The notes below the pieces were generated by a model, which had not been told where the DNA came from, searched no databases, and saw only the letters and a list, made by a program, of their open reading frames with translations. 64,000 nt of DNA, taken from assembly GCF_000381025.1 (NCBI RefSeq), contig NZ_KB905817.1, positions 186,001 through 250,000 on the forward strand. Reading direction: 5' to 3'. This document shows positions 44,001 to 54,900 of the stretch, piece by piece (positions within the stretch are counted from its first letter, which is position 1; the number at the start of each line of letters is the position of its first letter). The stretch comes from Streptomyces sulphureus DSM 40104. Lineage in GTDB: Bacteria; Actinomycetota; Actinomycetes; Streptomycetales; Streptomycetaceae. Both the position numbers and the translations under genes were made by a program.

Positions 44001-47000
44001 AGGCGCAGGCCCGTCCCGGCCGTCAACCGGTTGCGGAGCTCCGTGGAGTTGAGCGAGCCGAGCCCCAGTTCCTGGAAGGTGCGGTCCGCGTCCACCGCCT
44101 CCGCCGAGTCGTGGCCCAGCACCTCGGCGGCCGCGGCACGCACCGTGCCGAGCAGCACTCCTTCCCGCTCGGCCGCGCCCAGGGCAGCGAGGCGCTCGGC
44201 GAGGGGCTGTTCGACGGTGGCGGAGGGCGCCGGCCGTGCGGGAGGCGGAGCCAGGTCGCGCAGGAGGTGCGGCAGCCCGCCGGCAGCCGCCTGGGCGCGC
44301 AGTGCACCGAGGTCGAGGCGTACGGGCAGCGGGGCGGGTTCGTCCGACCCCGCGGACGCATCGAAGAGGCTGAGCCCTTCGCGTTCGGTGAGCGGGGGAA
44401 ACCCCGCCTGCGCCATCCTGTCCCGCGTGTCCGCTGCGAGCTCGCCCGCCATGCCGCCGACCGGCTCCCACGGGCCCCAGGCGAGGGAGACGGCGGGCAG
44501 TCCTTCGGCCCTGCGCTGCCGGGCGAGCGCGTCGAGGAAGGCGTTGGCCGCGGCGTAGTTGGCCTGACCCATACCGCCGAGCACCCCGGAGACCGAGGAG
44601 AAGAGCACGAAGGCGGAGAGGTCGCGGTCCTTCGTCTCCTCGTGGAAGACCACGGCGGCGTCGGCCTTGGGCCGCAGTACGGTGTCCAGCCGCTTGGGGG
44701 TCATGGCGGTGAACGCACCGTCGTCGAGGACTCCGGCGGCGTGGACGACGGCGGTCAACGGGTGCGCGTCCGGGACGGCGTCGAGCACTTCCCGTACCGC
44801 GCGACGGTCGGCGACGTCGCAGGCGGCCCAGGTGACCTCGGCGCCGGACGCCTCCAGTTCGGCCTCCAACTCGGCCGCGCCCGGGGCCTGTCGGCCCCGG
44901 CGGCCGACGAGCACCAGGTGGCGCACGCCGCGGGCGGCCACCAAGTGGTGGGCGAGCAGGCGCCCCAGGCCGCCGGTCGCGCCGGAGACGAGGACCGTGC
45001 CCTCCGTCCCCGCGAGGCCGTCGGGGGCCGCGCCCGGGGAGGCGCGTACGAGGCGGGGTCGGAGCACGCTGCCGGCGCGGAGCGCCAACTCCGGTTCACC
45101 GGTGGCGAGGGCCGCGGGGAGCGCGGCGAGGGGGTTCGCCTCGGGGGCGCTCTCCACGTCGACGAGGCAGAACCGGCCCGGGTGCTCCGAGTGGGCCGAG
45201 CTGATCAGTCCCCGTACCGCCGCGTGCACGGGGTCGGGGGCCGTGCCGTCGGTGCCGGCGGCGCCGGTGGTGAGCAGAACGAGGCGTGCCTGCGCGAAGC
45301 GCTCGTCGGCGAGCCACCGCTGGGCGAGGTCGAGCGCCCAGCCCGTGGCGGAGCGCACCGCCTCGGCGGCGTCCGCGAGCGGCGCCGCGGAGGGCGGGCA
45401 CGGCGCGACGACCACCTGCCGGTCCGCGCTGAGCGAGGCGAGCTCCGCCGCCGTCTCGACGTCCGCGCCGCACGCGCGGAGGGCGGCGGCCTCGGGGGAG
45501 GTGGCGGAGCCGAGCACGGCCCAGCGCTCCCTCGGTTCCTCGCCGAACGCCTCCGGGGACGGTGTCCACTCGACGCGGTAGAGCGGCGGCGCGCCCTCAC
45601 CCGCTGCGGCGTCGGGAAGCGGGCGGAGCACGAGCGAGTCGATCCGGGCCACGGGGGAGCCCTCGGTGTCCTGCGCTTCCACGCGCACGCCGCCGCCGTC
45701 TGCCGTCAACCGCACGCGCAGCACGGTCCGCCGGGGGGTGTGCACCGTCACGCCGCGCCAGGAGAAGGGCACGCGGGGCGCGTTGGGCTCCTGGCCGTCG
45801 GCGAGCCCGGGCAACCCGAGCGCGAGCGGGTGGAGGGCCGCGTCGAGCAGCACCGGGTGTATCAGGAAGCCTTCCGCCGGCTGGTCCGACTCCACCTCGG
45901 CGAAGAGCGCGTCACCGTGCCGCCGCAGCTTCCGGATGCCTCGGAACGCGGGGCCGTACCGGAGTCCGGCCTGCGCCATCCGCTCGTGCACCTCGGCGGG
46001 GTCGAGATCCTCGCCCTCCGACGGCCAGGTCCACGGTGCGGACGGCTCGGCGGCGGAGGTGAGGACGCCGGTGGCGTGCCGCGTCCACGTCGTGCCCACG
46101 GGCCGCGGGTGCGCCGCTTCCGGCGGGCTCGGCGCGTCCTCCGGTGCCGAGTGGACGGAGAGCGTGCGGGTGCCGTGCTCGTCGAGCGGCCCGACGGTCA
46201 CCTGGAGGCGCACGCCGCCGTGTTCGGGCAGGAGCAGCGGGGCTTCCAGAGTCAGCTCGTCGAGCGTCCCGCATCCCGCGGCTTCGCCGGCCCGCAGGGC
46301 GCACTCCACGAACGCGGTCCCCGGCAGGAGCACCTTCCCCGCCACCACGTGGTCGGCGAGCCACGGATGGGTGCGCAGCGAGAGGCGTCCGGTGTGCAGC
46401 AGGCCGCCCTCCGCGAGCGGGACCGCGGCGTCGAGCAGGTCGGCGTGCCGCTCGGGTCGGGGGGCCGGGGCTTCCTGCGTCGCCCAGAACGGCTCGCGTT
46501 GGAAGGCGTACGTGGGGAGTTCGCTCGTCCGCGCGCCGGTGTCGGCGAAGTACGCCCGCCAGTCGGGCGCGCAGCCGCGGACGTACGCCTCGGCGAGCGC
46601 GGTGGTGAAGGCGTGCGCGCTCTTCCCCGTGTTCGGCACGGTGCGGACGACGAGGCCGTCGGGGAGGTCGGGAGCGGCATCCAGACGCGCGGCGAGCCGG
46701 TCCCCCGGACCCAGCGCGAGCAGCGCGGTGACGTCCTGCTGGAGTAGGGGGAGCACGGTGCCGGGCGTCGCGTACCGGAGCCGGCCGCCCGCGGGCCGCT
46801 CCCCCGCCGCCGCCCGCAGCGCCTCCCCGCGCGGCAGTTCGCCCGTGACGCAGGCGGCGGCCGGCGCCGCGCGCTCGTCCTCGGCGAGGACGGCCGCGGG
46901 CCGCACACCGCATGCACGCCACAGCGCGGCGAGGGAGATGCCGAGGGCGCACAGCAACGGGCCGGCGACGTCGGCGCGTTCGGGCCGCGGGGCGGAGGGC

Positions 47001-48853
47001 CGCCCGCGCAGCACCTCGGTGAGGGACCAGTCGACGAGCCCGGCCAGTGCCTCGTCGCAGGCGTCGATCTCCGCCCGGAACACGGGGGCCGCATCGAGCA
47101 GCTCCCCGGCGGTGCGGGCGCAGAGCCGGGCGTCCTCGGTGGAGGCGAAGGAGCCGGGGAGTACGAAGGCCGCCCGGCCGCCGCCCGGGGTCGATCCGGT
47201 GACGGTGCCGGCCGCCGGGGTCTCCCCTGCCAACGCGGCGAGCTGCGCGAGCAGTTCGCCGCGGTCGGTGCCGACTGCCACGGCGCGGTGCGCGAAGGCG
47301 GTGCGCGTGGTCGCGAGCGAGTACGCGGTGTCCAGCGGATGGAGCTCCGGGTGCCGGGTCAGCCAGTCGTGGAGCCGGAGGGCCTGGGTGCGCAGAGCCT
47401 GTGCGGTGCGGCCGGAGACCACCCAGGGGAGGGCGCCGCCCGGCGGGCGCGTGCCGTCCGCAGCCGCGGCCGGGGCGCGGTCGGCGGCGTCGGGCTCTTC
47501 GAGGACGACGTGCGCGTTGGTGCCGCTCACCCCGAACGCGGAGACGGCGGCGCGGCGCGGCTCCTCGCCCGCCGTCCAGTCGGTGTTGCCCGTGAGCAGC
47601 CGCACCCCGCTCCCCTGCCAGTCCACGTGCGGGGTGGGCCGGTCCACGTGGAGGGTCGCGGGAAGCGTTTCGTGCCGCATCGCCATGACCATCTTGATGA
47701 TGCCGGCGACTCCGGCCGCCGCCTGGCTGTGGCCGAAGTTCGACTTGATCGAGCCCAGTCGGAGCGGGTTCTCCGGCGTGCGGTGCGATCCGTAAGCCGC
47801 CAGGAGGGCCTGCGCCTCGACGGGGTCGCCGAGCCGGGTCCCGGTGCCGTGCGCCTCCACCGCGTCGACCTGCCGAGGGGTGAGGCCGGCGTCGCGGAGC
47901 GCCTCGCCGATGACGCGCTGCTGGGCCGGGCCGCTCGGTGCGGTGAGCCCGTTGCTCGCGCCGTCCTGGTTGACCGCGCTGCCCCGTACCACGGCGAGCA
48001 CGCGGTGCCCGTTGCGCCGCGCGTCGCTGAGCCGCTCCACGACGAGGGCGCCGACGCCCTCGGCCCACCCGGTGCCGTCGGCCGCCTCGGCGAAGGACTT
48101 GCACCGGCCGTCGGGTGCCAGCCCCCGTTGGCGGCTGAACGCGACGAACGTCTCGGGCGTCGCCATGACCGTGGCACCGCCGGCGAGGGCGAGCGAGCAC
48201 TCGCCCCTCCGCAGCGCGTGCACCGCCAGGTGCAACCCCACGAGCGAGGACGAGCACGCCGTGTCCACCGCGAGCGCGGGCCCCTCCAGGCCGAGTTGGT
48301 ACGCGATCCGGCCGGCCACCACGCTTCCGGCTGCCGAACTGCCCGCGTAGTCGTGGTACATCATCCCGACGAAGACACCGGTACGGCTGCCGCGCAGCGC
48401 GCGCGGATCGATGCCGGCGCGCTCGACGGCCTCCCAGGCCGTCTCCAGGAAGAGCCGCTGCTGCGGGTCGGCGGCCACCGCCTCGCGCGGGGAGATCGAC
48501 CAGAAGTCGGCGTCGAACCAGGCGGCCTCGTGGAGGAATCCGCCCTCCTCGGTGGTGGCGGTCCCCGGGTGGTCGGGGTCGGGGTGGTAGAGGTGCTCCA
48601 GGTCCCAGCCCCGGTCGAGGGGGAAGCCGGAGACGGCGTCGGTCCCCGTGGAGACCAGCTCCCACAGCTCCTCGGGCGAGGCGGCTCCGCCCGGGTAGCG
48701 GCATCCCATGCCGACGATGGCGATCGGCTCCCGCAACCGGTCCTCGGCGTGCGCGAGTGCGCCGCGGGTGCGCTGTAGTTCGGCGGTGACCCGCTTGAGG
48801 TAGTCGCGGAGCCTGTCCTCGGTGTGCATGGGTTCTCGTCGCTCCTCGGGCAT
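41021..48853 (-). CDS. PKS3: type I polyketide synthase with one working module and one ruined module
   Basis: This 2610-residue protein opens with a class-1 docking helix (LRDYLKRVTAELQRTRG). Module A: KS 43-455 (Cys200, His335, His375 all present), AT relic 562-740, DH 805-1080 (His835 in HVVAGKVLLP), KR (core 1285-1460; LDD B-type motif; Tyr1433) and ACP (Ser1600 in GLGS). The AT relic is about 180 residues instead of 300; VLPGSF stands for GQG and VLAEDERAA for GHSxGE. Module B is dead: KS 1664-2010 has Asp1797 for Cys and Tyr1898 for the HGTGT His; the AT (2110-2330) lacks GQG and GHSxG; the KR stops at 2610 after its structural half, without catalytic half, ACP or thioesterase. ATG 48853 follows AAGGAG; ATG 48829 is possible. 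It must be fed by the trans ATs. Confidence 0.93.
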   Translation of the reverse strand: MPEERREPMHTEDRLRDYLKRVTAELQRTRGALAHAEDRLREPIAIVGMGCRYPGGAASPEELWELVSTGTDAVSGFPLDRGWDLEHLYHPDPDHPGTATTEEGGFLHEAAWFDADFWSISPREAVAADPQQRLFLETAWEAVERAGIDPRALRGSRTGVFVGMMYHDYAGSSAAGSVVAGRIAYQLGLEGPALAVDTACSSSLVGLHLAVHALRRGECSLALAGGATVMATPETFVAFSRQRGLAPDGRCKSFAEAADGTGWAEGVGALVVERLSDARRNGHRVLAVVRGSAVNQDGASNGLTAPSGPAQQRVIGEALRDAGLTPRQVDAVEAHGTGTRLGDPVEAQALLAAYGSHRTPENPLRLGSIKSNFGHSQAAAGVAGIIKMVMAMRHETLPATLHVDRPTPHVDWQGSGVRLLTGNTDWTAGEEPRRAAVSAFGVSGTNAHVVLEEPDAADRAPAAAADGTRPPGGALPWVVSGRTAQALRTQALRLHDWLTRHPELHPLDTAYSLATTRTAFAHRAVAVGTDRGELLAQLAALAGETPAAGTVTGSTPGGGRAAFVLPGSFASTEDARLCARTAGELLDAAPVFRAEIDACDEALAGLVDWSLTEVLRGRPSAPRPERADVAGPLLCALGISLAALWRACGVRPAAVLAEDERAAPAAACVTGELPRGEALRAAAGERPAGGRLRYATPGTVLPLLQQDVTALLALGPGDRLAARLDAAPDLPDGLVVRTVPNTGKSAHAFTTALAEAYVRGCAPDWRAYFADTGARTSELPTYAFQREPFWATQEAPAPRPERHADLLDAAVPLAEGGLLHTGRLSLRTHPWLADHVVAGKVLLPGTAFVECALRAGEAAGCGTLDELTLEAPLLLPEHGGVRLQVTVGPLDEHGTRTLSVHSAPEDAPSPPEAAHPRPVGTTWTRHATGVLTSAAEPSAPWTWPSEGEDLDPAEVHERMAQAGLRYGPAFRGIRKLRRHGDALFAEVESDQPAEGFLIHPVLLDAALHPLALGLPGLADGQEPNAPRVPFSWRGVTVHTPRRTVLRVRLTADGGGVRVEAQDTEGSPVARIDSLVLRPLPDAAAGEGAPPLYRVEWTPSPEAFGEEPRERWAVLGSATSPEAAALRACGADVETAAELASLSADRQVVVAPCPPSAAPLADAAEAVRSATGWALDLAQRWLADERFAQARLVLLTTGAAGTDGTAPDPVHAAVRGLISSAHSEHPGRFCLVDVESAPEANPLAALPAALATGEPELALRAGSVLRPRLVRASPGAAPDGLAGTEGTVLVSGATGGLGRLLAHHLVAARGVRHLVLVGRRGRQAPGAAELEAELEASGAEVTWAACDVADRRAVREVLDAVPDAHPLTAVVHAAGVLDDGAFTAMTPKRLDTVLRPKADAAVVFHEETKDRDLSAFVLFSSVSGVLGGMGQANYAAANAFLDALARQRRAEGLPAVSLAWGPWEPVGGMAGELAADTRDRMAQAGFPPLTEREGLSLFDASAGSDEPAPLPVRLDLGALRAQAAAGGLPHLLRDLAPPPARPAPSATVEQPLAERLAALGAAEREGVLLGTVRAAAAEVLGHDSAEAVDADRTFQELGLGSLNSTELRNRLTAGTGLRLPAAFVFDQRTPTEVSRSLAALLPEPERAPLAAPAPAPGPADADHRIALVGMACRLPGGVRSPDELWDLLASGADAGARATAGGGDGAARLVDDSCDPDLLGLPPQEAEAADRHLLVLRQLAWEALEDGGVLPAAQLDAPTGVFVGRTHERGGAGSTEPAGGLAAAFGFAGPAATLDTGDSSSLVALHTAAQSLRQGECSLALAAGITLFDGTGVGQEPSAEGAGVLLLERLPDAVRAGRPVLGVLLGSAVGRGEAQQRVLARALEQARLAGPEVDAVDTYGGREEPHALGEVYGAGRSSERPLRIGTVGTSIGHTSAAAGVAGVIKAVLALRHRVLPRSGGDRQAASWEGDLPDTVRPLTEAAPWPSTGAPRRIGVSALGAGGTHAHVIVEQAPRDEDGDGTPPPVPRPVPPPLPCVLSATSPQGLREQARRLRHHAEAAAEEWADLVGALATTRTAFAHRAAFPVGTREELLDGLAALARGEEAPGSAEGRGSGGPLGFRFTAEGGPPLVGRGVYRAHRVYAEALDGIVERLDAHLARPLREVVWEEPALLARPEFGRPALFAVQTAMFRLLEAWGLHPDRISDSVSSAVAAAHAAGALDLDGAVALVAACGRAAAGGGRDELLRVLAGLEYRAPRIPLVSASGRVVESAELACPEHWLGREDEAADPAAPGEVLELGPRGARLAARDAPSAVEEGRPEARALAEVLGRLHVGGRRVDWRAVFSGFADRQVRLPPSAFQRRSFRPADPGAPAGERFWERVERGDVDGLVRELGLRGDEPLSVALPALAAWRRGGTGTGGWRRTPGADPAELTGVWLVVLPTGSEGVRDPEDTACSDEVGDALVGALVRHGAEAVHFTVEAGEDREVLGARLRHLSSTGRRPSGVLTWLPGAVPETVDALFGALGDAVPEAAVWGVTRGAVAVGEVARAEADQEQLRARALESARTRGTVDLPPVLDAPSRGRLCGVLAAGAAGAAGVEAAVRADAVFVRTR

Positions 48854-48903
48854 CGTGGGGTCGGCTCCTTCGGTCCGGGCCGTACGGCGGGTCGGGGCCT
48901 GCC

Positions 48904-51900
48904 CTAGGCGTCGCCCAACTGACCGTCGAGGTAGGCGAAGAGTTCGTCGTCGCTCTTCGCGTCGAACCGGTCCAGCTCGGCCGCGGGCCCGCCGACGGAC
49001 GGGGAGTCCGCGGGTGAGGCGAGCAACTCCGCGGCGTCCCGCAGCCGTTGGGCGGCCCTGGCCCGCTCCGCCGAGTCGCCCACGGTCCCGGCGAGTTCGG
49101 TGAGTCGGTCGACGAGGGCGAGGACGTCCGTGTCCGTGTCCTCGGCCAACTCGCCCAGGAGGTAGGTGGCGAGCTCTCCCGGAGTCGGGTGGTCGAAGGT
49201 GAGCGTGGAGGGCAGCCGCAGCCCGGTCGCGGTCGCCATGCGGTTGCGGAACTCGACGGCGCTCAGCGAGTCGAAGCCCAACTCGGCGAACGGGCGGTCC
49301 GGTTCGACGGCGCCCGGCCCCGGGTAGCCGAGCACGCCTGCGGCCTCGTCGCGCACCGCCAGCAGTACGGCGGCGTCCCGCTCGGCCGCCGGCAGCGACG
49401 CGAGTCGGTCCCGCAGCCCGTCCGCCGCCGGTTCGGCCGGGCGGCGCGGCCGGCGTACCAGGCTCCGCAGCGGGGGCGGTAGCGAAGCCGCGCCCGAGGA
49501 GGAGCGGGCGAGCGCGGCGGTGTCGAGGAGGAGCGGTATCGGATCGGGTACGGGCGCGCCGACTGCCAGGTCGAGCAGGCGCAAGCCGTGGTCGGGCGAG
49601 AGCGGCAGGATGCCCGCCCGCTCCATGCGGCTGCTGCCCGCCGCGTCCAGCTCGCCGCCCATCCCGACGGCCTCCTCTGTGCCTCGCCAACGGCCCCAGG
49701 CGAGCGAGGTCGCCGGCAGGCCGAGAGCCCTGCGGTGGTGTGCCAGGCCGTCCAAGAAGGCGTTGGCCGCCGCGTAGTTGGCCTGCCCCGGGCCGCCGAG
49801 CACGCCGGCGGCCGACGAGAAGAGCACGAAGGCGTCGAGCTGCGCGTGCCGGGTGAGTTCGTGCAGGTGGCGGGCTGCGTCGGCCTTCGGGCGGAGCACC
49901 GCGTCGAGGCGCTCGGGCGTCAGGTCGCCCACGAGTCCGTCGTCGAGCACCCCGGCCGCATGGACCACCGCGGCGAGCGGATGCGCGTCGGGCACCTGCG
50001 CGAGCAGGGCGGCGAGCGCCGCCCGGTCGGAGACATCGCAGGACGCGGTGGTGACCCGGGCGCCGAGCGCGGTCAGCTCCGCCTCCCACTCGGCGGCCCC
50101 CGGCGCCGACGGCCCGCGCCTGCTCGCCAACAGCAGGTGCCGGACGCCGTGTTCGGCGACGAGATGGCGGGCGACGAGCCGTCCCAGCGCCCCCGAGGCA
50201 CCGGTGATCAATACGGTGCCGGTCGTCGGCCACCGGAAAGCGCGCGCCCCCGCGGGCAGTGCAGCGCGCGCCATCCGCGGCACCCGCACGCCGCCCCGCA
50301 CGAGCGCGAGCTGCGGTTCGTCGGCGTGGGAGAACACTTCCGCGAGGGCCGGCAGGGACTCGGGCGCTCCGTCGACGTCGACGAGCACGAACCGGCCGGG
50401 GTGCTCGGCCTGCGCGGAGCGCACCAGGCCCCACACCGCGGCCTGATCCGGATCGACCCCACCCTCCCCGGCCTCGGCTGCGACGGCGCCGCGCGTGACG
50501 AACACCAGGCGGGCCGAGGCCGGCCGGCTCTCCGCCACCCACGCCCGCACCAGTGCCAGGGCCCGATGGACGGCCGAGCGCCCGTCGCCGGGGAGGAGTT
50601 GGGCGAGAACCGTCCCGCCGCCCGGCTGCGGAAGGTCGGCGTACGGGCCGTCCACCGCGCCGAGTTCGGTGGCGAGGCCGAGGACGTCGGGACCGAGCAG
50701 GGCAACCCGGCCGTCCGCCGCGGTGGGCGGCTCCGCGGCTGTCGGGCACTCGGTCCAGTCGAGCCGGTAGAGCCCGTCGGGCGCCGTCTCCCCTGCCGCG
50801 GGCGCCGGGCGCAGGGCGAGGGAGTCGACGGATGCGACGGGCGTGCCCGCACCGTCGGTGAGCCGCAGCGAGACGGTGTCCCGACCGACCGACCGCATAC
50901 GGACCCGGACCGGGCCGCCGTCGAAGGCGCCGTCCCGGAGGCTGACGCCGCTCCAGGCGAAGGGGAGGTGGGCGCTGCCGGGCTCCGTGAGGAAGCCGCC
51001 GAGAGCCACCGGGTGCAACGCGGCGTCCAGCAGCGCCGGGTGGAGCCCGAAGCCGGGGGCCTCGGCGGCGCCCTCGGGCAGCTCGACCTCCGCACACAGC
51101 TCCGCACCGTCCCGCCACACGGCACGCACTCCGCGGAATGCGTGCCCGTACGCCATGCCGGCCTCCGCCAACCGCCCGTACAGCCCGTCCACTTCGACAC
51201 GCTCCACCCCCTCGGGCGGCCACGGGGCGGTGGCGGCAGGCTCCTTGGCGACGTCCTCGGCGAGCTCCGCGGAGGCGTGGTGCGAGTAGGGCCCGCCCGC
51301 GGCCTCCTCGCCCCGCCGCGCGTGGACGGTGGCCGGGCGCCGGCCCGCGGCGTCCGGTGGTTCGACCGTGATGCTCAGCCGGACGTGCCCCTCCGCGGGG
51401 AGCGGCAGCGGGGCCGCGAGCGTCAGCTCGGCCACGCGGGGGCAGCCGAGCCGCGCGCCGGCCTGCGCGAGCAGTCCGGCGAAGGCGGTGCCCGGCAGCA
51501 GCACCGTGCCCGCGACCTCGTGCCCGGCTGCCCAACGGTGCTCGGCCATGTCGAGTACGGCGGTGAAGAGGCGCCCGCCGTCAGGGAGTTCGACGCCGGG
51601 CCCGAGCAACCCGTCCCGTGCGCCGGGCGCACCGCCGCGGGGACCCGGGTCGGGGGTGATCCAGCAGCGGGTGGGCTCGAAGGGGTAACCGGGGAGCGAG
51701 ATCCGCCCCGGCCCCGGCCCCTCGTACAGCGGTCCGAAGTCGACGTCGGCGCCGACGACCCAGGCGCGGGCGAGCGCTTCCAGGTCGCGTCGTGCCACGG
51801 CGGCGCCGAGTTCGTCCGGCGCGGGGTGCGGGGCCGAGCGGTCCCGCCGCCCGTGGTGGACGCCGGGCGCCGGAGCGCCGTCGAGGTGGGCGCGGAGGCG

Positions 51901-54900
51901 CTCGGCGAGCTGGGCGGGGCCGGGGGCGAGCACGGCCAACCGCTGGTCCATGGCGTCGCGTCCCTGTTGGAGGGTGAACGCCAACGAGTCGGCGTCGAGG
52001 GCGGGTTCGTCCGGCCGGCCGCCGGGCTCGGAGAGGCGGCAGGCGAGCGAGGCGAGTGTCGTCTCGCCGTCGACGAGGTGGGGCGGCATCTCACGGCCCA
52101 GCTCCGCCTCCAGGCGCTGCCGGAACATGGCGAGTTCCGGGTAGCCGAGGCCGAGTTCGGCGAACGGTTCGTCCGGGGAGGCGGCCGCCACGCCGCCCGG
52201 CAGGTCCCGCAGGACGCGGGCGAGCAGCTCGCCCAACTCGCCCACGTGGGAGGGTGCCGCCTGCGGGCGGCGGTCGAGGAAGTCGGCCATGCGGCGCGCC
52301 AGGGTACGCAGGCGGTCCTCGTTCTTCGCGGAGAGGACGTACAGGCGCTCCCCGTCCGCCGGAGCGCGTCGCCGCTCCGGCGGTGCCGGCGGCTCCTCCA
52401 GGATGAGGAAGGCGTTGGCGCCGCCGGCGCCGAAGGAGCTGACGCCCGCCCGCAGCGGCGCACCCTCCTGCCAGGGGCGCCACTCGGCGCGCTCGCGCTG
52501 TACGCGGAAGGGCGAACCCTCCCAGTCAATCCCCGGGTTGAGCCGCTCGGCGTGGAGCGAGGGCACCAGCTCCCGGTGGCGGAGTTGGAGGACGACCTTG
52601 GTGACGGCGGCGATGCCGGCTGCGGACTCCAGATGGCCCACGTTGGACTTCACCGAGCCGACGGGTACGCGCCCCGCGCGCTCCCCCGAACCCAAGTGCG
52701 CGAACGCCTTTTCCAAGCCGGCGACTTCGATCGGGTCGCCGAGCGAGGTGCCCGTGCCGTGCGCCTCGATGTAGCCGAGCGTCGCCGGATCGGTGCCCGA
52801 GCGCCGGAAGGCGTCGACCATGAGCTTCGCCTGGGCCTGCGGGTCGGGCACCGAGAAACCGCCTGTCCGCCCGCCGTGGTTGAGGGAGCGGCCGCGGACG
52901 AGGCCGTACACCTGGTCGCCGTCGCACCGCGCGTCGCGCAGGCGCCGCAGCAGCACGGCGCCCACCCCCTCGCCCGGCACGTAGCCGTCGCCGCCGGCGC
53001 CGAAGCTGCGGCAGCGCCCGTCCGACGAGAGGAACGAAGACTGGCCCAGCAGCCGGTATTTGTCCGGGTGCACGGTGAGGTTGACGCCGCCTGCCACGGC
53101 GGCCTCGCACTCGTCCCGCAGGATGCTCTCGCACGCCTGGTGGATCGCGGTGAGCGAGGACGAGCACATGGTGTCCAGCGCGATGCTCGGTCCGTGGAGA
53201 CCGAAGAAGTACGAGGCCCGGTTGGCGATGGCGGCGTGGAAGGACGAGGGAACGGGTCCCGGCGGCTCGTCCGGCCCGCGCACGCCGTAGAGCTGGTACT
53301 GGCTGTACATCACGCCCACGTAGACGCCGACGTGGCGTCCCTTCCACCGCTCGGGGGCGTGTCCCGAGTCCTCGAAGGTGTGCCAGACGGTCTGGAGGAA
53401 CAGCCGCTCCTGCGGGTCGAGCAGCGCGGCCTCGTTGGGCGAGACGTGGAAGAGGAGCGGGTCGAACTCGTCGATGCCGTCGAGGAATCCGCCGCGCGCT
53501 TCCGGTGCTCCCTCGGCCCACCGTCCGGCGGGGACGGTGCCGACGCAGTCGCGTCCGTCGCGGAGGTTCTCCCAGAAGCGGTCGAGGTCCTCGGCCATCG
53601 GGTAGCGGCCGCTGATGCCGACGATGGCGATCGTGTCGTCGTCCCCGGGATCGCCGTCGTCCGCGCGACCGGGCTCCGGTGCGCGGTCGACGGCCTTCAC
53701 CGCGGGCGGGCCCGGCTCGCGGTCGGGCGCCGCGTCCTCAACTTCCGCGTCCGGCAGCCCGATCGACGCCGTGATCTCCGCGCGCCGGCCGACGAGAGGC
53801 ATGACGCGGCCCGCCGTTCCGGCGAGCGCGGTCAGCAGGATCTCCGCTGCCGTCGCGTCCTCCAGCGGCTCCATCCCGAGTGCGCGCAGGCCGTCGAGCG
53901 CGGACTCGTCCAGCCGCATCCCCGCGTTGCGCCAGGCGGGCCAGGCGATCGACACCGTGTGCCCGGAGCGCTCGGACGCGGCGACGCGTTCCGCGCGGTC
54001 GCACGCGAAGGCGTCGAGGAAGGCGTTGGCGCACGCGTAGTCGGTCTGGCCCGCGCTGCCCCAACTCGCCGCGGTCGAGGAGCAGACGACGAAGAAGTCC
54101 AACGGCTCACTGCGCGTCGCGGCGTCCAGGTGCGAAGTGCCTGCCACCTTGGCCGCGAAGACGGCCTCGGCGTCGGCCGCGGTCTTGCCGTCCACCATTC
54201 CGTCCCGCAGGACGCCCGCCGCGTGCACGACGCCGTCCACGCGGCCGAAGCGGCGCCGGGCGGCGGAGACCAGCGCGTCGACGTCCTCGGCCCGCGAGAC
54301 GTCGGCGGGCCGGTAGAGCACCTCGGCGCCCGCGTCCGACAGTTCGTCGAGCAGGCGCTGCTGCACGTCGCCGAGCGGGGAGCGGCCGCAGAGCACGAGC
54401 CGTGCCGCGTACCGCTCGGCGAGGAACCTGGCGAGGATCGTGCCCGCGCCGCCGAGGCCGCCGGTGACGAGGTAGACGCCGCGCTCGCGGGGCGCAGCCG
54501 TCGGCACCCGCGGGCGCGCGGCGGCGGTCGGCAGGTGGCGCGGCACCAGCCGGCGACCCCCGTCGATCCGCACCTGGGTGTACTCGTCCTCGGCGCGCGC
54601 CTCGGCTTCGATCCACTCGGCCGAGCGCGCGACGGGCTCCGGCAGCGCGAGCAACTTCGCCCGGAAGCCGGGGTGTTCGCGTCGGAGGCTCTTGAACATC
54701 GCGGCCAGCGCCGCCAGCGGCGCGGTCTCGGTGCCGTCGGGAGCGTGCAGGCAGTAGACGAGGCGCACCTCGCGTCTGCCGGGCAGCCGCACCAGGGCCG
54801 CCGCGCAGTGCAGAAGCGCCGTGAACTCCGCCGGCAGCGCCCGGCGTTGCGCCTCACGCTCGACGGTCGCGGCGGCCGGGCACCAGACGATCTCGGTCGG

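Noticed and set aside
48854..51535. Upstream in-frame extension of PKS3 by about 890 codons
   Set aside because: It lies wholly antiframe within the coding region of PKS2, is Arg/Ala/Gly-rich without domain motifs, and PKS3 has a docking helix right after the ATG at 48853.
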